Shown: piece by piece, positions 25,001 through 37,983 of the stretch
How positions within the stretch are numbered: position 1 is the stretch's first letter
How the letters are laid out: each line of letters opens with the position of its first letter
Source of the DNA: Todiramphus chloris collaris
Taxonomy: Eukaryota > Chordata > Aves > Coraciiformes > Alcedinidae
Assembly: GCA_025345505.1 (NCBI GenBank)
Contig: JANVCC010000120.1
Span: 6,965,053-7,029,052, forward strand
DNA: 64,000 nucleotides
Direction: 5' to 3'
Position numbers and translations under genes: made by a program
The notes under the pieces: generated by a model
Told to the model about the DNA's origin: nothing
Databases searched by the model: none
The model's input: the letters and a program-made list of their open reading frames with translations, nothing else

Positions 25001-26664
25001 TCTGATTGAGAATGAGCAGCCAGAATATGATCTCTCTCAGTGCGGAGCACAAACCAGGGCGCTGAGAATATGGTCTGGGCAGTTGAGCTCAAGACATACG
25101 GAGCAGGATCAAGCCTGGAAGCTTTTGTGCATTAGTAATTGCTGAGCAGCCCCCGTCAGGCTGCTGAGGTGACTCATGTGGTCACAACCACGACTGCTCT
25201 TTGCAGTCCTCGTGCCTCAGCTACACGAGTGTCTTGTGTGCGTGTCGTGTTTGTCAGGTGCTGTCTCCTGGGTGCTCTAGAAGTTCCTCTGTGATCTTCA
25301 ACAGCCTTGTAGAACCTGTGAGGCACCGTGTGAGCAGAAGAGCTAAAAAACCCAAAACGTTTTAAGGATAGATTAAAGAAGTTCTCGGATGGTCGGAGAA
25401 GTGATGTTTTATATCTTGGGCACCCTGGAAGCTGCTCTGGGGGTGGGATGGTGCTGCCACTGCGACCGTTTCATTTCCTTCCATGTTTTGCTCTTGCAGC
25501 AGTTCAGAGCAAGAGGGAGAGGATGGGGCAGAGGCAACTTTTCAGGCAACAATAACAGCAACAGTGGCGGCAACAACGACTTCCAGAAACGAAACAGGGA
25601 TGAGGAGTGGGATCCAGAGTACACACCCAAGAGCAAGAAGTACTACTTGGTATGTGTCTGAAGGACTGAAACACGTGGGTACGCTCCAGGTATCTCTGGC
25701 CTTAATTGCCTTAAAGGTGAAAGCACCAGCTATCATGAAACCATCTGATGACCAGGTTAAGGCTTCATGTGACACTTCCTCACAAGAAGCTTCTGTTTTT
25801 AACTAGGCACTGACTCAGTTTTTCTCTTCTTGTTGAGGGGTGCATCAGGTCCCTGATCTTCTCATTACATAATGCAGCATTTCAGTCCCGCACATCAAAC
25901 CAGCAAGCCTTCATTATTTCTATTCCTCTCTGATCTCACTGAAGGCAGAACTGTAATTGTTTGGGGTATCCAGTGTCTGCTCTGCACTTCACCTACAGAA
26001 ACGGATCGATTTCAGCCTGGTGACGTGCTCATACCAGGTGCATCTGCCTCAGCTCATGCAGAGCACTCCTGGAAGCAGCTCAGGTTATGAAACCCCTGAG
26101 TACCCAGCAGCAGGGACTGAAGCTGGTTGGACTGGCAGGAAACTAAAGGGGAAATGGGTAGCATATCTGAGCCACGGAGCTGTAGAAGGGCAGTGGTGCT
26201 CCAGGCCTAGACACCCAGCCTCTGCCCACCCCTAAATGCTCTATGGGGAGCATCCCTCCCCTCAGTCAGGACAGGTGACTGCAGCACTGTGGTGATGGTG
26301 CATTCCTGCCCTCCTCTGCTGCTTCTGTCCCCCAGCCCAGCCCCTGTTTCTCTGTAGGTGGCAGCATTCACGGGCGTACCCGCGCCGTTGGGTCGCGCGT
26401 AGTCGGTGTTTCACCCGCTGTCTTTGTCCTGCTCCCCTGCAGCACGATGACCGGGAGGGCGAAGGCGCGGACAAGTGGGTGAACAGAGGCCGTGGCCGGG
26501 GAGCCTTCCCCCGAGGAAGAGGCCGCTTCATGTTCCGAAAGTCGAGCACCAGCCCCAAGTGGGCTCATGACAAATTCAGCGGAGAAGAAGGAGAAATCGA
26601 AGACGACGAAAGCGGCGCAGAAAACAGAGAGGAGAAGGACCCCTTGCAGACGACGGCCGAGTAG
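13071..26664 (+). CDS. THRAP3: THRAP3 (TRAP150), SR-related splicing and co-activator protein
   Basis: Nuclear serine/arginine-rich protein of the THRAP3/BCLAF1 family. The family acts in pre-mRNA splicing, nuclear mRNA turnover, the DNA damage response and Mediator-linked transcription. Coding exons: 13071-13207, 16777-17673, 19016-19756, 20667-20839, 21284-21395, 21648-21732, 23923-24107, 24690-24882, 25500-25649, 26443-26664. All joins keep frame and give 964 residues; the human protein is about 955. The N-terminal 190 residues are an RS domain ([18 protein letters not shown]...), with an R/G/Y-rich block near residues 60-105. The exon starting at 20667 encodes the conserved block [21 protein letters not shown] basic, [19 protein letters not shown]-type segment follows. 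The C-terminus is RG-rich ([24 protein letters not shown]) and acidic, ending TTAE. The start is fixed by MSKTNKSKS and an A at -3. The second coding exon ends at a GC donor. Identity is very secure. Confidence 0.97.
13208..16776 (+). other. THRAP3: THRAP3 intron 3 with an exon-like island
   Basis: A 3.6 kb intron. Bases 14541-14639 form a purine-rich, CpG-containing island between a possible acceptor (GTGCAG) and a possible donor (GCG|GTGATT). The wider island ends in a run of 13 A near 14768-14781. A 9-base perfect inverted repeat (14864-14872 with 14895-14903) follows. Neither is explained by the known coding exons. No other gene is seen. Confidence 0.4.
17674..19015 (+). other. THRAP3: THRAP3 intron 4, GC-AG class
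   Basis: The donor reads AAAAG|GCAAGT and the acceptor TGAACAG|GTATCT. Only this GC donor joins the two exons in frame, restoring the expected Ser-Lys-Arg-Tyr-Leu-Glu-Glu junction. No GT nearby keeps the frame. Apart from the C at +2, the donor matches the U1 consensus well, as known GC-AG introns do. Retention would add about 52 residues and stop at 17828-17830. Confidence 0.85.
19757..20666 (+). other. THRAP3: THRAP3 intron 5
   Basis: Donor CACG|GTAACG, acceptor TTTTTCTAG. It has T- and A-rich tracts near 19880-19935. Nothing else recognised. Confidence 0.55.
21733..23922 (+). other. THRAP3: THRAP3 intron 8
   Basis: A 2.2 kb intron from AAG|GTGAAC to GCTTGTAG. It is mostly AT-rich, with a GC-rich, CpG-bearing segment at about 23160-23590 that has long open frames on both strands. 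None of those frames resembles a known protein to me. No RNA gene is seen. Confidence 0.45.
24108..26442 (+). other. THRAP3: THRAP3 introns 9 to 11 and the small exons between them
   Basis: The introns are 24108-24689 (GTATGT/CCAG), 24883-25499 (GTAAGT/TGCAG) and 25650-26442 (GTATGT/TGCAG). They surround coding exons 24690-24882 and 25500-25649. Apart from these exons nothing is recognised. Confidence 0.55.
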
Positions 26665-27247
26665 CCGCAGCGCCGGCGTGTTTCCGAGAGCCCTGGCGGG
26701 AGGGAAGGGGTTCAGCACGCTGCTGGTGCTGGAGGTTGTCAGGGCGACGCCGAAGCGCTGAGCGGAGCCCCGCGAGGAGCTCTGAAACGATCCCGAAGTC
26801 AACTGCATTTCCAGAGCTCCCCCGGCGTGGACTGGGACTGGTACGTCATCGTCGCTCGGATCCACGCGTGGAGTTCATCTTCCCAAAGACTTACCCCCTG
26901 GACTGGATCAGGTCAGGGACGGGGTGAGGTCCTCGATTTCCTCTCATCTGTGACCGTACTGAAGGGTCGGTTATTTTTTTGCTAACAGGCTTTGAAGGCA
27001 ATGTGGATTTTGGTTTGTGCCCATCTTAACCCAGTAGTCTTAATATTTTTGTTTCACTTTTATAATTTGAAATAGCAGAGGTTGGGATTAACTCGCCCAG
27101 TCAAATTTTTCTCCCCTATTGTGTATTCAGTTTTTTAAATTCATACTCTACTTCTTTTAGGCCTTTCTGTGCGTAGTAACAGCGACTCAGTGATCATTTT
27201 GGAAACTGTTTTTGGTTCTTATAAATAAGGAAGCGATGAAGCATGTG

Positions 27248-27253
27248 AATAAA
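27248..27253 (+). terminator. THRAP3: THRAP3 proximal poly(A) signal
   Basis: Canonical AATAAA in an AT-rich context with T-rich sequence 40-60 bases downstream. Confidence 0.55.
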
Positions 27254-27870
27254 CATCTAAATGTTAACTTGGTGGGACCAAACTGCTATCAATTTTTTCT
27301 TTTTCTTTTTTTTTTTAAAGAACATAATTTTTTTATGTAAAAGTTGAGTTTAGGGCCTTTTAAAAATGATTGTTTTCCTTTTATGTTGAAAGTTAACAGA
27401 ATTAGCATGGTTTAAAAAAAAAATTAAGAAAAAAAACCAAAAAAAAAAAAAACCCCAAACAAAAAAAATACCAACGAAGCAAGTCCCCCCTCCCCTCGCC
27501 ACTGTGTGTGTGCACTGTTAGGCCTGGTGTGTGCTGGAGCCCCAACCTGCTTCTCGGCGCTCGTGCATCCTCTGCAGCTGGTCCTGGTCCTGGCGCCCTT
27601 TCCAAGGTCACATAGTTTTCTAAGGAACCTCAGAATTCTGCTGGGTTAAAAATGTAAAAGGAGATGAGACTTTTTCAATATTTTTTATTAATCTTTTTAT
27701 AAAAACAGCTGCCAGCCCCCCAACCCCGTCCGGCGCCGGGGAAGGGCGGCCCCTACGGTGTATTTCTCCTCCCCTTCCACTCCCGAGGATCCTGCAGCAG
27801 TTTGCGGAGCGGGGGGCAGGAGAGACCTGTCCCCCTCGCCCCCTTCCCCCGCTGCCCTGCGCTCCGTCCG

Positions 27871-27895
27871 CCCTGCCCTGCCCTGCCCTGCCCTG
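27871..27895 (+). repeat. (CCCTG)5 microsatellite
   Basis: Five perfect CCCTG units followed by a degenerate CCCCG, inside the distal part of the THRAP3 3' UTR. Confidence 0.9.
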
Positions 27896-27998
27896 CCCCG
27901 GGATTGCTGAGCTCTTCCCCCGCACACACCCACTAGAGTTTGGTTTGTTTTGACTTGAACAGTTCCTGTTTAGCAAAGCCCCGAAGTTTGTTTATGCA

Positions 27999-28014
27999 AA
28001 TAAAATACAATAAA
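27999..28014 (+). terminator. THRAP3: THRAP3 distal poly(A) signals
   Basis: Two AATAAA hexamers, at 27999-28004 and 28009-28014, lie ten bases apart and are followed by GT-rich sequence (GTAGTAGGTGT). This is a good distal cleavage site for THRAP3. Confidence 0.6.
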
Positions 28015-28307
28015 ATAAGTAGTAGGTGTAACTCTGCTTCGTTTGGTGTCCTGAGTCGGGGGCTCCTCTCTCCAGGGGGTGAGGGCAGCAGGACAGCGGT
28101 CCCGGAGCTGCGGGGAGGGGAGGGATGGCCGGGGAGAGGCTGGGCTGCCAAAGGAGGTTCAGCCGTGGGGGGCAGCAGTTGCAGGCTGCCTGCCTCTGGC
28201 ACAAGAGGTTCCTGGGGCTCTCCAAGCGGGAATGCTGCACTGGGAAGTCAGCAGAGAAACTTCCCTCGCAGCACGGGGGTGTGCAGGAGCGGTCGAAGCA
28301 TCAGACT

Positions 28308-28690
28308 GGTTTGGGGGAAGGGACTTTAACCATCATCTCACTGCACCCACCCTGCCAGGGGCAGGGACGGCTTCCTCTGAGCAGGGAGCTCAGAGCCCCG
28401 TCCAGCGATGCCCCTGCCACGATGGGGCATCCACAAGGGCTCTGGGCAACTTGGGACACCCTCTCACAGTGAAGAATTTCTTCCTGATTCCTAACCTAAA
28501 GCTGCCCTTTCTCCATTTAAAACCATCATCCCTCCTCCTATCTTCCTGACAGGCTCAAAAGTCTGTCCCATCTTTCTGCCAGGCCCCTTGAAGCACTGGG
28601 AGGCCACCAGGAGCCTTCTCCTGGCTGCACAGCCCCAACTCTCTCAGCCTGGCTCCCAGCAGAGGGGTTCCAGCCCTCCCCTCATCTCCA
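28308..28690 (-). mobile_element. CR1 LINE fragment
   Basis: Reads as the reverse complement of a CR1 3' region. On the + strand it runs from the weakened 'ggaagggacttt' tail side through 'gatggggcatccacaa', 'cacagtgaagaatttcttcc' and 'ctctctcagcctggctccca', in the order of the avian CR1 consensus. It is 5'-truncated and diverged, with no intact reverse transcriptase. Confidence 0.8.
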
Positions 28691-29182
28691 TGCCCTTGAT
28701 TCCTCCAGTTCCCTTTCCAGAGCTGCGGGGCTGGCACTTCGAGGGAGGAGTTTCTGGAGTCCTGGAGGTGCCAGAGCAGGAGGTGTTTGTTTTACCAGCA
28801 GCCCGAGGTGCTCGAAAAGGAGCCATCTGTGGGTTTTTAAGCAGTTAACGGGTCTTTCAGCCCCTTTGTGTCAGCAGTCCTTGCAGGGAGGGTGACAGCC
28901 CCATGCCCTGCTCCCTGGTCCCGTGGGGTCTGTCACCCCGAGCAGGAACCAGCCCCATCTGGGGCTCCACAACCACCGAGCACCAGCCAGCAGAACCTCT
29001 TCCTTTGTGCCTCAGTGAATGGAGGCCTTTGGGGTGACTCCAGGTGTCACCCCAGGGAAGTGCTCCTGCCTGGGCTTGGCCAATGGTGTTGGCTAAGAGC
29101 GGTTGGGACACGGGTGTGGGCTAACGGTTCGTGTTTCCCTTTGCACTCCAATTTGAGCCCTGAGACAAAGGGCACCTAGTGT

Positions 29183-29350
29183 TAGAATCACAGAATAACC
29201 GTTTGGGTCGGAAGAGACCTTTAAGATCATGGAGTCCACCCGTTCCCCCAGCACTGCCAGGGCACCACTGCCCCCTGTCCCTCAGCACCACAGCTCTGAG
29301 GCTTGGAAACCCCTCCAGGGGTCACGGGGACTCCACCCCTGCAGGAACCT
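29183..29350 (-). mobile_element. CR1 LINE 3'-end fragment
   Basis: Begins on the + strand with 'agaatcacagaataac' and 'ggaagagacctttaagatca', the reverse complement of the CR1 3' terminus. It fades out by about 29350. Same orientation as the copy about 0.5 kb to its left. Confidence 0.8.
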
Positions 29351-29914
29351 CCATGGCCCCACCAGCCTCTGCCCGGTGCTGATCCTCTCGTCCCCCCGCA
29401 GCTCTGCGAGTCGGAACTGCCACAGTGACCCCCTTTGCAGGAATATTGATGGCATCGTCCTGGACCGGGCACAGGCCAGGGCCAGCCGGGCACCCTTCTG
29501 GCTGCTGCGCTCTGCGGAGGCACTTCGGTGTCACGGCCGCTCCAGCCCCGTGCGCTCGCGGTTTGTGGGTTTCAGCCCCTCCGCGGTTTGGGTTTCACTT
29601 CCCCACACCCCGAGGGCCACGGAGCGCAGCCAGACCCGGGTGGCTTGGGGGGGCTGAGCCGGGTGCGACTCCTGCCTCCGTGCCATCCTCCCGCCACCCT
29701 CCCTGGTGCCAGGTTCGGCCGCCGCCTGTGCGTGCAGCTCAGGTAGGGACCGTGCTGCGTGGGCAGCACCAAGGGCCCAGCACCCATGTGCCCCAGGGCC
29801 GCGGGCCCCAGCCGTGCTGGGGGCTGAACCAGGGCAGGAACCCCCTCCCTGCTCCTGCAGGCGCCCACCCCGACGGCGAGGACGCGACGCTGCGCAGGAG
29901 CAGATGTCCACGAG

Positions 29915-33327
<3,413 letters not shown>

Positions 33328-33590
33328 AGCCGGGGGGGCGGCTGCGGTGCCCACCCCGCTGCGGCACCTGGGGCGTGGGGCCGGGGGTGGCACGTGGTGC
33401 CCTGGGTGCTGGGACGGTGCTGTGCCACTTGTCTCTCCTGGTCCTGCTGCCCCCAGCCCAGTTCTGCAGCTGTTGGGCACTAACACCCCCCTGCTCCCGG
33501 GCACTGCTTTCTGCAGCTCGTCCCTGAGGCCGCCTGACAGCCCCAGGGCCTGCAGACACAGCTTAAAATAAATGATTTTGGGTACGGACG
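33328..33590 (+). other. SH3D21: SH3D21 3' UTR
   Basis: Short 3' UTR from the TAG at 33325-33327 to the poly(A) signal AATAAA at 33567-33572. Cleavage is inferred near 33590, with a GT-rich stretch just beyond (GGGCTGTGTCTGTG). Confidence 0.7.
33567..33572 (+). terminator. SH3D21: SH3D21 poly(A) signal
   Basis: AATAAA in the context CTTAAAATAAATG with GT-rich sequence about 30 bases downstream. It is the only canonical hexamer after the stop. Confidence 0.75.
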
Positions 33591-34306
33591 GAGCGCTGCT
33601 GGGCTGTGTCTGTGCTGCAAAGGTTGGGCAGCCCTGGGCTGGTCCTGCCAGGCACAGAGGGTCTCTCCATGGCACAGGGGTCCTGCCCTGGCACAAGAAG
33701 GGTCCCACCAGGGCTGGTGCCCTGCAGAGGCAAGGGCAGGAGCCTGCAGTGCTCAGCCCCAGGTGCTGGGATGTGCCAGCCGTGACAGTCAGGGCTGTGG
33801 ACTCTTCCACCCAGTCCTGGGGGAGCCGAGTGCCCCCCTCTGCACCTCGTCCCGGGTTGAGATGCAAATGGCAGACCCTCCTTCTCCTCCTTGTCCCCCT
33901 CATCCTCTCCCCATTCTCATTCTCCTCCTTGTCCTCTTCCTCCAGCCCCCGCACTGTTTCCCAGCCCAACCCCAGCCCCAGCACATCCTGGCCTCCAGCC
34001 ACCAGTGTGGGTCTGGGAGAACATCTGGAAAACATCTGGATCCAGCTGGCGCTGGCGGTGTTGGGGACGGGCCTGGGAAGGAGCTATTTTTATGAAGCTG
34101 CCGGGGAGGGGGCTGGGGTGGGGGCAGTGGGGCCGGTGCTGGTGGGCAGGATGCAGCCCAGCCCTGCGGGGAGCAGCCCGTGTCCCCGGGGAGCACCCAC
34201 TGCCCCAGAGCCCGGCGGGAAACATCCGCCCCGGCCCTGCCGGGAGGGCTCTGGGTCCGGGCCAGGCGGCACCGGAAAGGACCTGGCTAATTTTAGTGGG
34301 GCCGAT

Positions 34307-34370
34307 GGGAAGGAACTGGCCTGGGAAGGAACTGGCCTGGAATGGAACTGGCCTGGAATGGAACTGACCT
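34307..34370. repeat. 16-bp tandem repeat, four copies
   Basis: Four head-to-tail copies of a 16-base unit with core GGAACTGGCCT, at 34307, 34323, 34339 and 34355. The last copy has one change in the core (GGCCT to GACCT). Confidence 0.9.
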
Positions 34371-34540
34371 GGACAAGCGGCCGTGGCCCGACCCCCACAC
34401 ACACCAGGCCCCGGGCAGGGGGGTAACAGCACCATGTTTGGGGGCAGGGCCCCGCAGCGGATGCGCAGCCCGGCCGCAACCCACGGTGATGGGTGTCCCT
34501 CCGGGGCCAGCGGCTGCGGCCGAGCCCAGCGAGGTCTGCC

Positions 34541-34576
34541 TTGTCCTTGTCCTTGTCCTTGTCCTTGTCCTTGTCC
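34541..34576. repeat. (TTGTCC)6 microsatellite
   Basis: Six perfect hexamers. On the strand of EVA1B they read (GGACAA)n and would lie in its 3' UTR if that extends this far. Confidence 0.95.
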
Positions 34577-34869
34577 CTGCAGGGTCCTGGGGCTGCTCAG
34601 CTGGTGCCAGCAAACGTACCAATGGCTCAAAGTGCATCATGTCCCGCAGCAGCGGGGGCCAATCTGGCCTGGGGGGTGCCCACGGCACTGGGGTCCAGCT
34701 GGCAGCGGTGCAGAGATGCTCCAGGGCAGCTCCTCCAGCGTAGGGCAGGGAGCAATCCCTGTCCTCCCATCTCCTGGCCCCAGAGCGTGCCCTGAGTAGC
34801 TCCCGGGGGCGGCACCGTGTCAGCTGAGCTACTGGGGGAGCCGGGCACAGTGCCAGGGGCTGCTGGGGC

Positions 34870-35441
34870 TCAGTAGTAGTGGACACGGCCCAGGGTGCCA
34901 GTGCTGGTGCCCAGGATGTCGGGCTGCCCGTTGCGCCAGATCTCGCGGATGATGCGCTCGCGCTCCTCCAGCCGCTGCGCCCGCTCCAGCTCCTCCGCCG
35001 AGGCGAAGACGTTGACGGTCAGCGCCCCATCCCCGGGGCCGTGGCTGTCCAGAGAGATCTCGGTCACGGGCAATAGTGATTCGGATGCCACATGGTCAAC
35101 GGTGTCCTCCTCTTCCTCGTCCTCATCCTCATCCTCGTCCTCCTCGTCCTCGCTGAGGTCCCTCGGGCGGGCCGGGGGCCGTGCGAGGGGCCGGCAGGAG
35201 AGGCGCAGCACCAGCAGGCACAGGGTCAGCACCAGCCCGAAGCACACACCCAGCACGAAGTAGAGCCCGAAGCTCTCGGGGTTGGCTGTGGGGAGAGCAG
35301 AGGGGATGAAGGACGGGCCCGTGCCTGCCCTGGGGCCCATGGTGGCCCTGGGGTCCCTGCGGGGCCGGGCTCACCTCGGATGTGTGCGTACGCAGCCATG
35401 CTGTTGCTCAGCAGCTCCATGTCCCGCCTGCGGCTCTCCAT
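34870..35441 (-). CDS. EVA1B: EVA1B, Eva-1 homologue B (FAM176B), single-pass membrane protein
   Basis: Two coding exons on the - strand: 35441-35375 and 35285-34870, joined His-Ile-Arg-Ala-Asn-Pro-Glu across a GTGAGC/CCACAG intron. They give 160 residues; the human protein is about 165. The start MESRRRDMELLSNS aligns with the human start. One hydrophobic segment at about residues 29-49 (LYFVLGVCFGLVLTLCLLVL) is the membrane anchor. A cytoplasmic tail follows with a run of Asp/Glu at about residues 66-83, then the conserved SAEELERAQRLEERERIIREIWRNGQPD block and the terminus TLGRVHYY. EVA1 family members are type I-like membrane proteins; EVA1A is linked to autophagy and cell death, and EVA1B is little studied. 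The stop is TGA at 34872-34870. Confidence 0.95.
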
Positions 35442-35491
35442 CCTGTGCCCGGCCGTGCTCAGCCTCGCAGGGGGTGGCACGTGCTTGGCAT
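35442..35491 (-). other. EVA1B: EVA1B 5' UTR part of the first coding exon, with a short upstream ORF
   Basis: The acceptor TGTCCTGCAG ends at 35492. The exon starts directly with ATG (35491-35489), which opens an 11-codon frame including its TGA stop before the main ATG at 35441. It is out of frame with EVA1B. Confidence 0.55.
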
Positions 35492-37135
35492 CTGCAGGAC
35501 ACAGGGGCTGAACGAGGTGCTACTGGGGCCGGGGTCCCCCTGAAGTCCCCCATCCCTTCAGGGGCCATGCCTGGATGCCACCGTGTCCCAGGGGCTCCCC
35601 ACTGAGCACCGGCCGGGGCAGGGGCTCGTGCCTGCTCTGGGTTGCCCCAGCCAGAGCCAAGCTCCGCAGACGCTGAACCGGAGCCAACCCTCCCCTGCTG
35701 CCCCTCTGTCCTTCCCGTGGGCCCAGGATGGATACAGCTCCTCCAGGACACAGCATCAAGCAGCCCTGCAGCACGGGGACGGGTTTTCCAGCCCCTGCCC
35801 TGGCTGTGGGCACAGGAGGTGGGGCTGAGCTTGGTGCCAGGAGCTGGTGCCAGCTGTGCACATATTCACCCCCCAACACACAGACACACCGAGTGCTCCA
35901 CCGAGTCCCTCTGGAGCAGCTTCCTCCCCGTCCCAGTGCTGCTCCCAGCCCAACTCCGGCCTCGGCCGTTTGCCACTGGGGCAAGGACCGGGCCATGGTG
36001 CAAAGGCCGCCAGGACGACAGGGACACTGCAGCGCCCGGGCCGATGCCCACGGCAGGACACAGGGCGCGGGGCTGAGCAGCCACCTCCTCCTGCCTGGGG
36101 ACCTGCCTGGCCTCCAGCAGCTGAGCACCAGCCCAGCGTCCCCTCCCTGTCCCCGCGGCGCTGGTGTGGGGCCAGGAACCCCTTCGCCGTGGGGGACGAG
36201 GTGTGGGGCAGGGTGGCGGGCAGGGTGGCGGGCAGGGTGGGAGATGCAGTTCCCAGCCCTGGCAGGGGACGAGCTCATTTCCCAGAAACGGCTCCACGGA
36301 GGGAGGAATGAGGAAAGAAATGCAGAAAATGTGACACATCAGCAGAACCATCCCCGGACAGTCCAGCGCTTGGGGCCGCTGCACAACCCAGGGCTGGGCA
36401 GCCCCTCGCCCTGGGACCCCGAGACACGGCCCGTGGCACCCCAGGACTGTCCCAGTGCCCTCCCTACAGAGCAGCCCCACTGCCAGCCCTGGCCCTGCGA
36501 GGGGGCTGCTTGGGGGCTGCCCAGCCACGCTGGGGGGCCGGAGGGGCAGAGACCCCCCCCATGGGCACCGGGGACCCCCGCCGGAGGCAGGGCTGCTGGC
36601 AAGGCCGCTGCAGGGCTGGGCGCAGAGCCACCCGCAGAGTGCCCACAGAGGAGCACCCACAGCCCTGGGCAGTGGCAGGGTGGGTGTCTGAGGCTGTAGT
36701 GGGCACAGGGTGCCAGCGACCCCGGGGACAGATGGGGGGACGGGCGGGATCTCCCTCCATGGGAGCCAGCGCTGCCCCGGGCCCCGGGGACACAGCGGGA
36801 CGGCCCCGGGCTACGGGTGCACCCGTGGGCACTGCCCCGGAGCGCTCAGCCCCGTGTGCCCCAGCACCAACCCCTGCGTGCCCAAGCTCCGTGCCCCCAG
36901 GCACCAAGGGCCGCGTCCCCACGCCCCCAGCTCTGCGGCCCCGATCGCTGCGTCCCCCCCAAGCCCCGCGCCCCAAACCCCCTGCCCCGGGCACCGGTGC
37001 CCGCGTCCCCGGGCACGACCCCGGAGCCTCAAGCAGGGGACGGGGCAGAGCCAGGGCATCCCGCCGCGGGCACCGGTGCTGCCTGGCCAGGGCTGCCGGG
37101 CTCCCCGTGCGCTGCTGCCCGGGGCCGGTACTCAC
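35492..37135 (-). other. EVA1B: EVA1B intron 1
   Basis: A 1.6 kb GC-rich intron between the donor at 37135 (CCCCG|GTGAGT on the - strand) and the acceptor at 35492. It contains three GGCGGGCAGGGT-like units near 36205-36240. Open frames on the + strand here have no recognisable protein. Confidence 0.5.
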
Positions 37136-37215
37136 CGGGGCGAGCACTCGGGCTGGGAGAGGCAGCGGCCGCGGGCTGCGCTCGGCGTTAGCGCGGCAGC
37201 AACAGGAAATAGCTC
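37136..37215 (-). other. EVA1B: EVA1B non-coding exon 1 and CpG-island promoter
   Basis: On the - strand the exon ends TGCTCGCCCCG|GTGAGT. Just upstream are the ETS-like TTTCCTG and CpG-dense sequence that continues to about 37450. The 5' boundary is approximate. Confidence 0.5.
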
Positions 37216-37960
37216 GGAGGGGCTGGCGGGCAGCGCTCCCCGCCGGAGCCAATGGCAGCCCCGAGCGGGGCCGGGGCCGGGGCTCGTCCCGCTCCCCCGG
37301 GACGCTGCGGAGCCGCGGGCGGGCAGCTCCCGGCCCCAGCCCGGCCCCAGCCCATCCCGTCCGGCAGGATCGGGCCGCCGCGGTCCCCAGCTCCGGGCTG
37401 GGCGGGTGGTGCCGGGGCCCGGCCGAGCACCAGGGCTCGGGGGCAGTGCCCGGTCTCGGCCTGGCGAAGCTCCCCCGTGCACGGCAGCGGCACAGGAGGG
37501 GCGTGGAGGGGCTCCCGGGGCAGCCCCCAGCCCCAGCGAGGTGCGGGCATCAGCAGGGTCCTGCCCTAGCCCTGCTGTCCCCCGGGGCGCTGTCCCCAGC
37601 CCACCCAGCAGCCTGGCCGGGACCTGTGCTGCTCCGCGGGGGCTCTGCCCGCCCGTGTCAGCCCTGAGCACGCCGGGGCTGGACCCCCACGCCAAGCACC
37701 GTCCCCAAATCCCCCGTAGCCCAGGGGCTGGACCAGGAGAGATGGGATCAGCCCCGGGCAGGGTCTGGCAATGGGTGCTGGGACCCCCCAGGGGGTGCGG
37801 GGCAGGATGGGGCTGCGGGTCCCCCCCTCACATCCCCTCTGCCGGTGGCCCAGCCCTGCTGTGCCCTTCCCCACATCTCCCCAAGCACAGCCGCCCCCTG
37901 AGCTGGCCCATCCCATCCCCACACTCCCCCCATCCCCTTCCCCGTGGGGTCTCTGGGCCA
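37216..37960. other. Intergenic: EVA1B promoter side and STK40 3' flank
   Basis: GC-rich sequence between the head of EVA1B and the tail of STK40, both on the - strand. No gene is recognised; long frames on both strands look compositional. Confidence 0.5.
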
Positions 37961-37977
37961 GGGTCTTGGTATGAAGT

Positions 37978-37983
37978 TTTATT
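37978..37983 (-). terminator. STK40: STK40 poly(A) signal
   Basis: TTTATT on the + strand, so AATAAA on the - strand, in the context GGCAATAAAACTTC. It is the first canonical hexamer met after the STK40 stop. Confidence 0.65.

Larger units (their letters stand above)
26665..28030 (+). other. THRAP3: THRAP3 3' UTR
   Basis: Follows the TAG at 26662-26664. The first poly(A) signal is at 27248, and a tight cluster near 28.0 kb gives the distal end. Between them are an A-rich low-complexity tract (27412-27472) and a (CCCTG)5 microsatellite. The exact end is inferred; the proximal signal would give a 3' UTR of about 0.6 kb and the distal one about 1.36 kb. Confidence 0.6.
28031..29860. other. Intergenic region between THRAP3 and the first recognised SH3D21 exon
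   Basis: Contains two CR1 fragments. In the orthologous position the 5' exons of SH3D21, including N-terminal SH3 domains, should lie near here. I searched all frames by eye for the SH3 hallmarks (ALYDY, DELxLxxGD, GWW, FPxNFV) and found none upstream of 30220. A small exon-like stretch (acceptor before 29713, donor CTCAG|GTAGGG near 29743) has no recognisable product. Confidence 0.4.
33591..34869 (-). other. EVA1B: EVA1B 3' UTR and spacer to SH3D21 (tail to tail)
   Basis: No canonical AATAAA is found on the - strand in this 1.3 kb. The best candidate is CATAAA (complement of 34089-34094). The true EVA1B 3' end is therefore open. Two short tandem repeats lie in the stretch (34307-34370 and 34541-34576). 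No coding frame is recognised on either strand. Confidence 0.4.

Noticed and set aside
26368-26865. A 165-codon - strand frame over the THRAP3 last exon
   Set aside because: Antisense shadow of the conserved RG-rich and acidic THRAP3 C-terminus.
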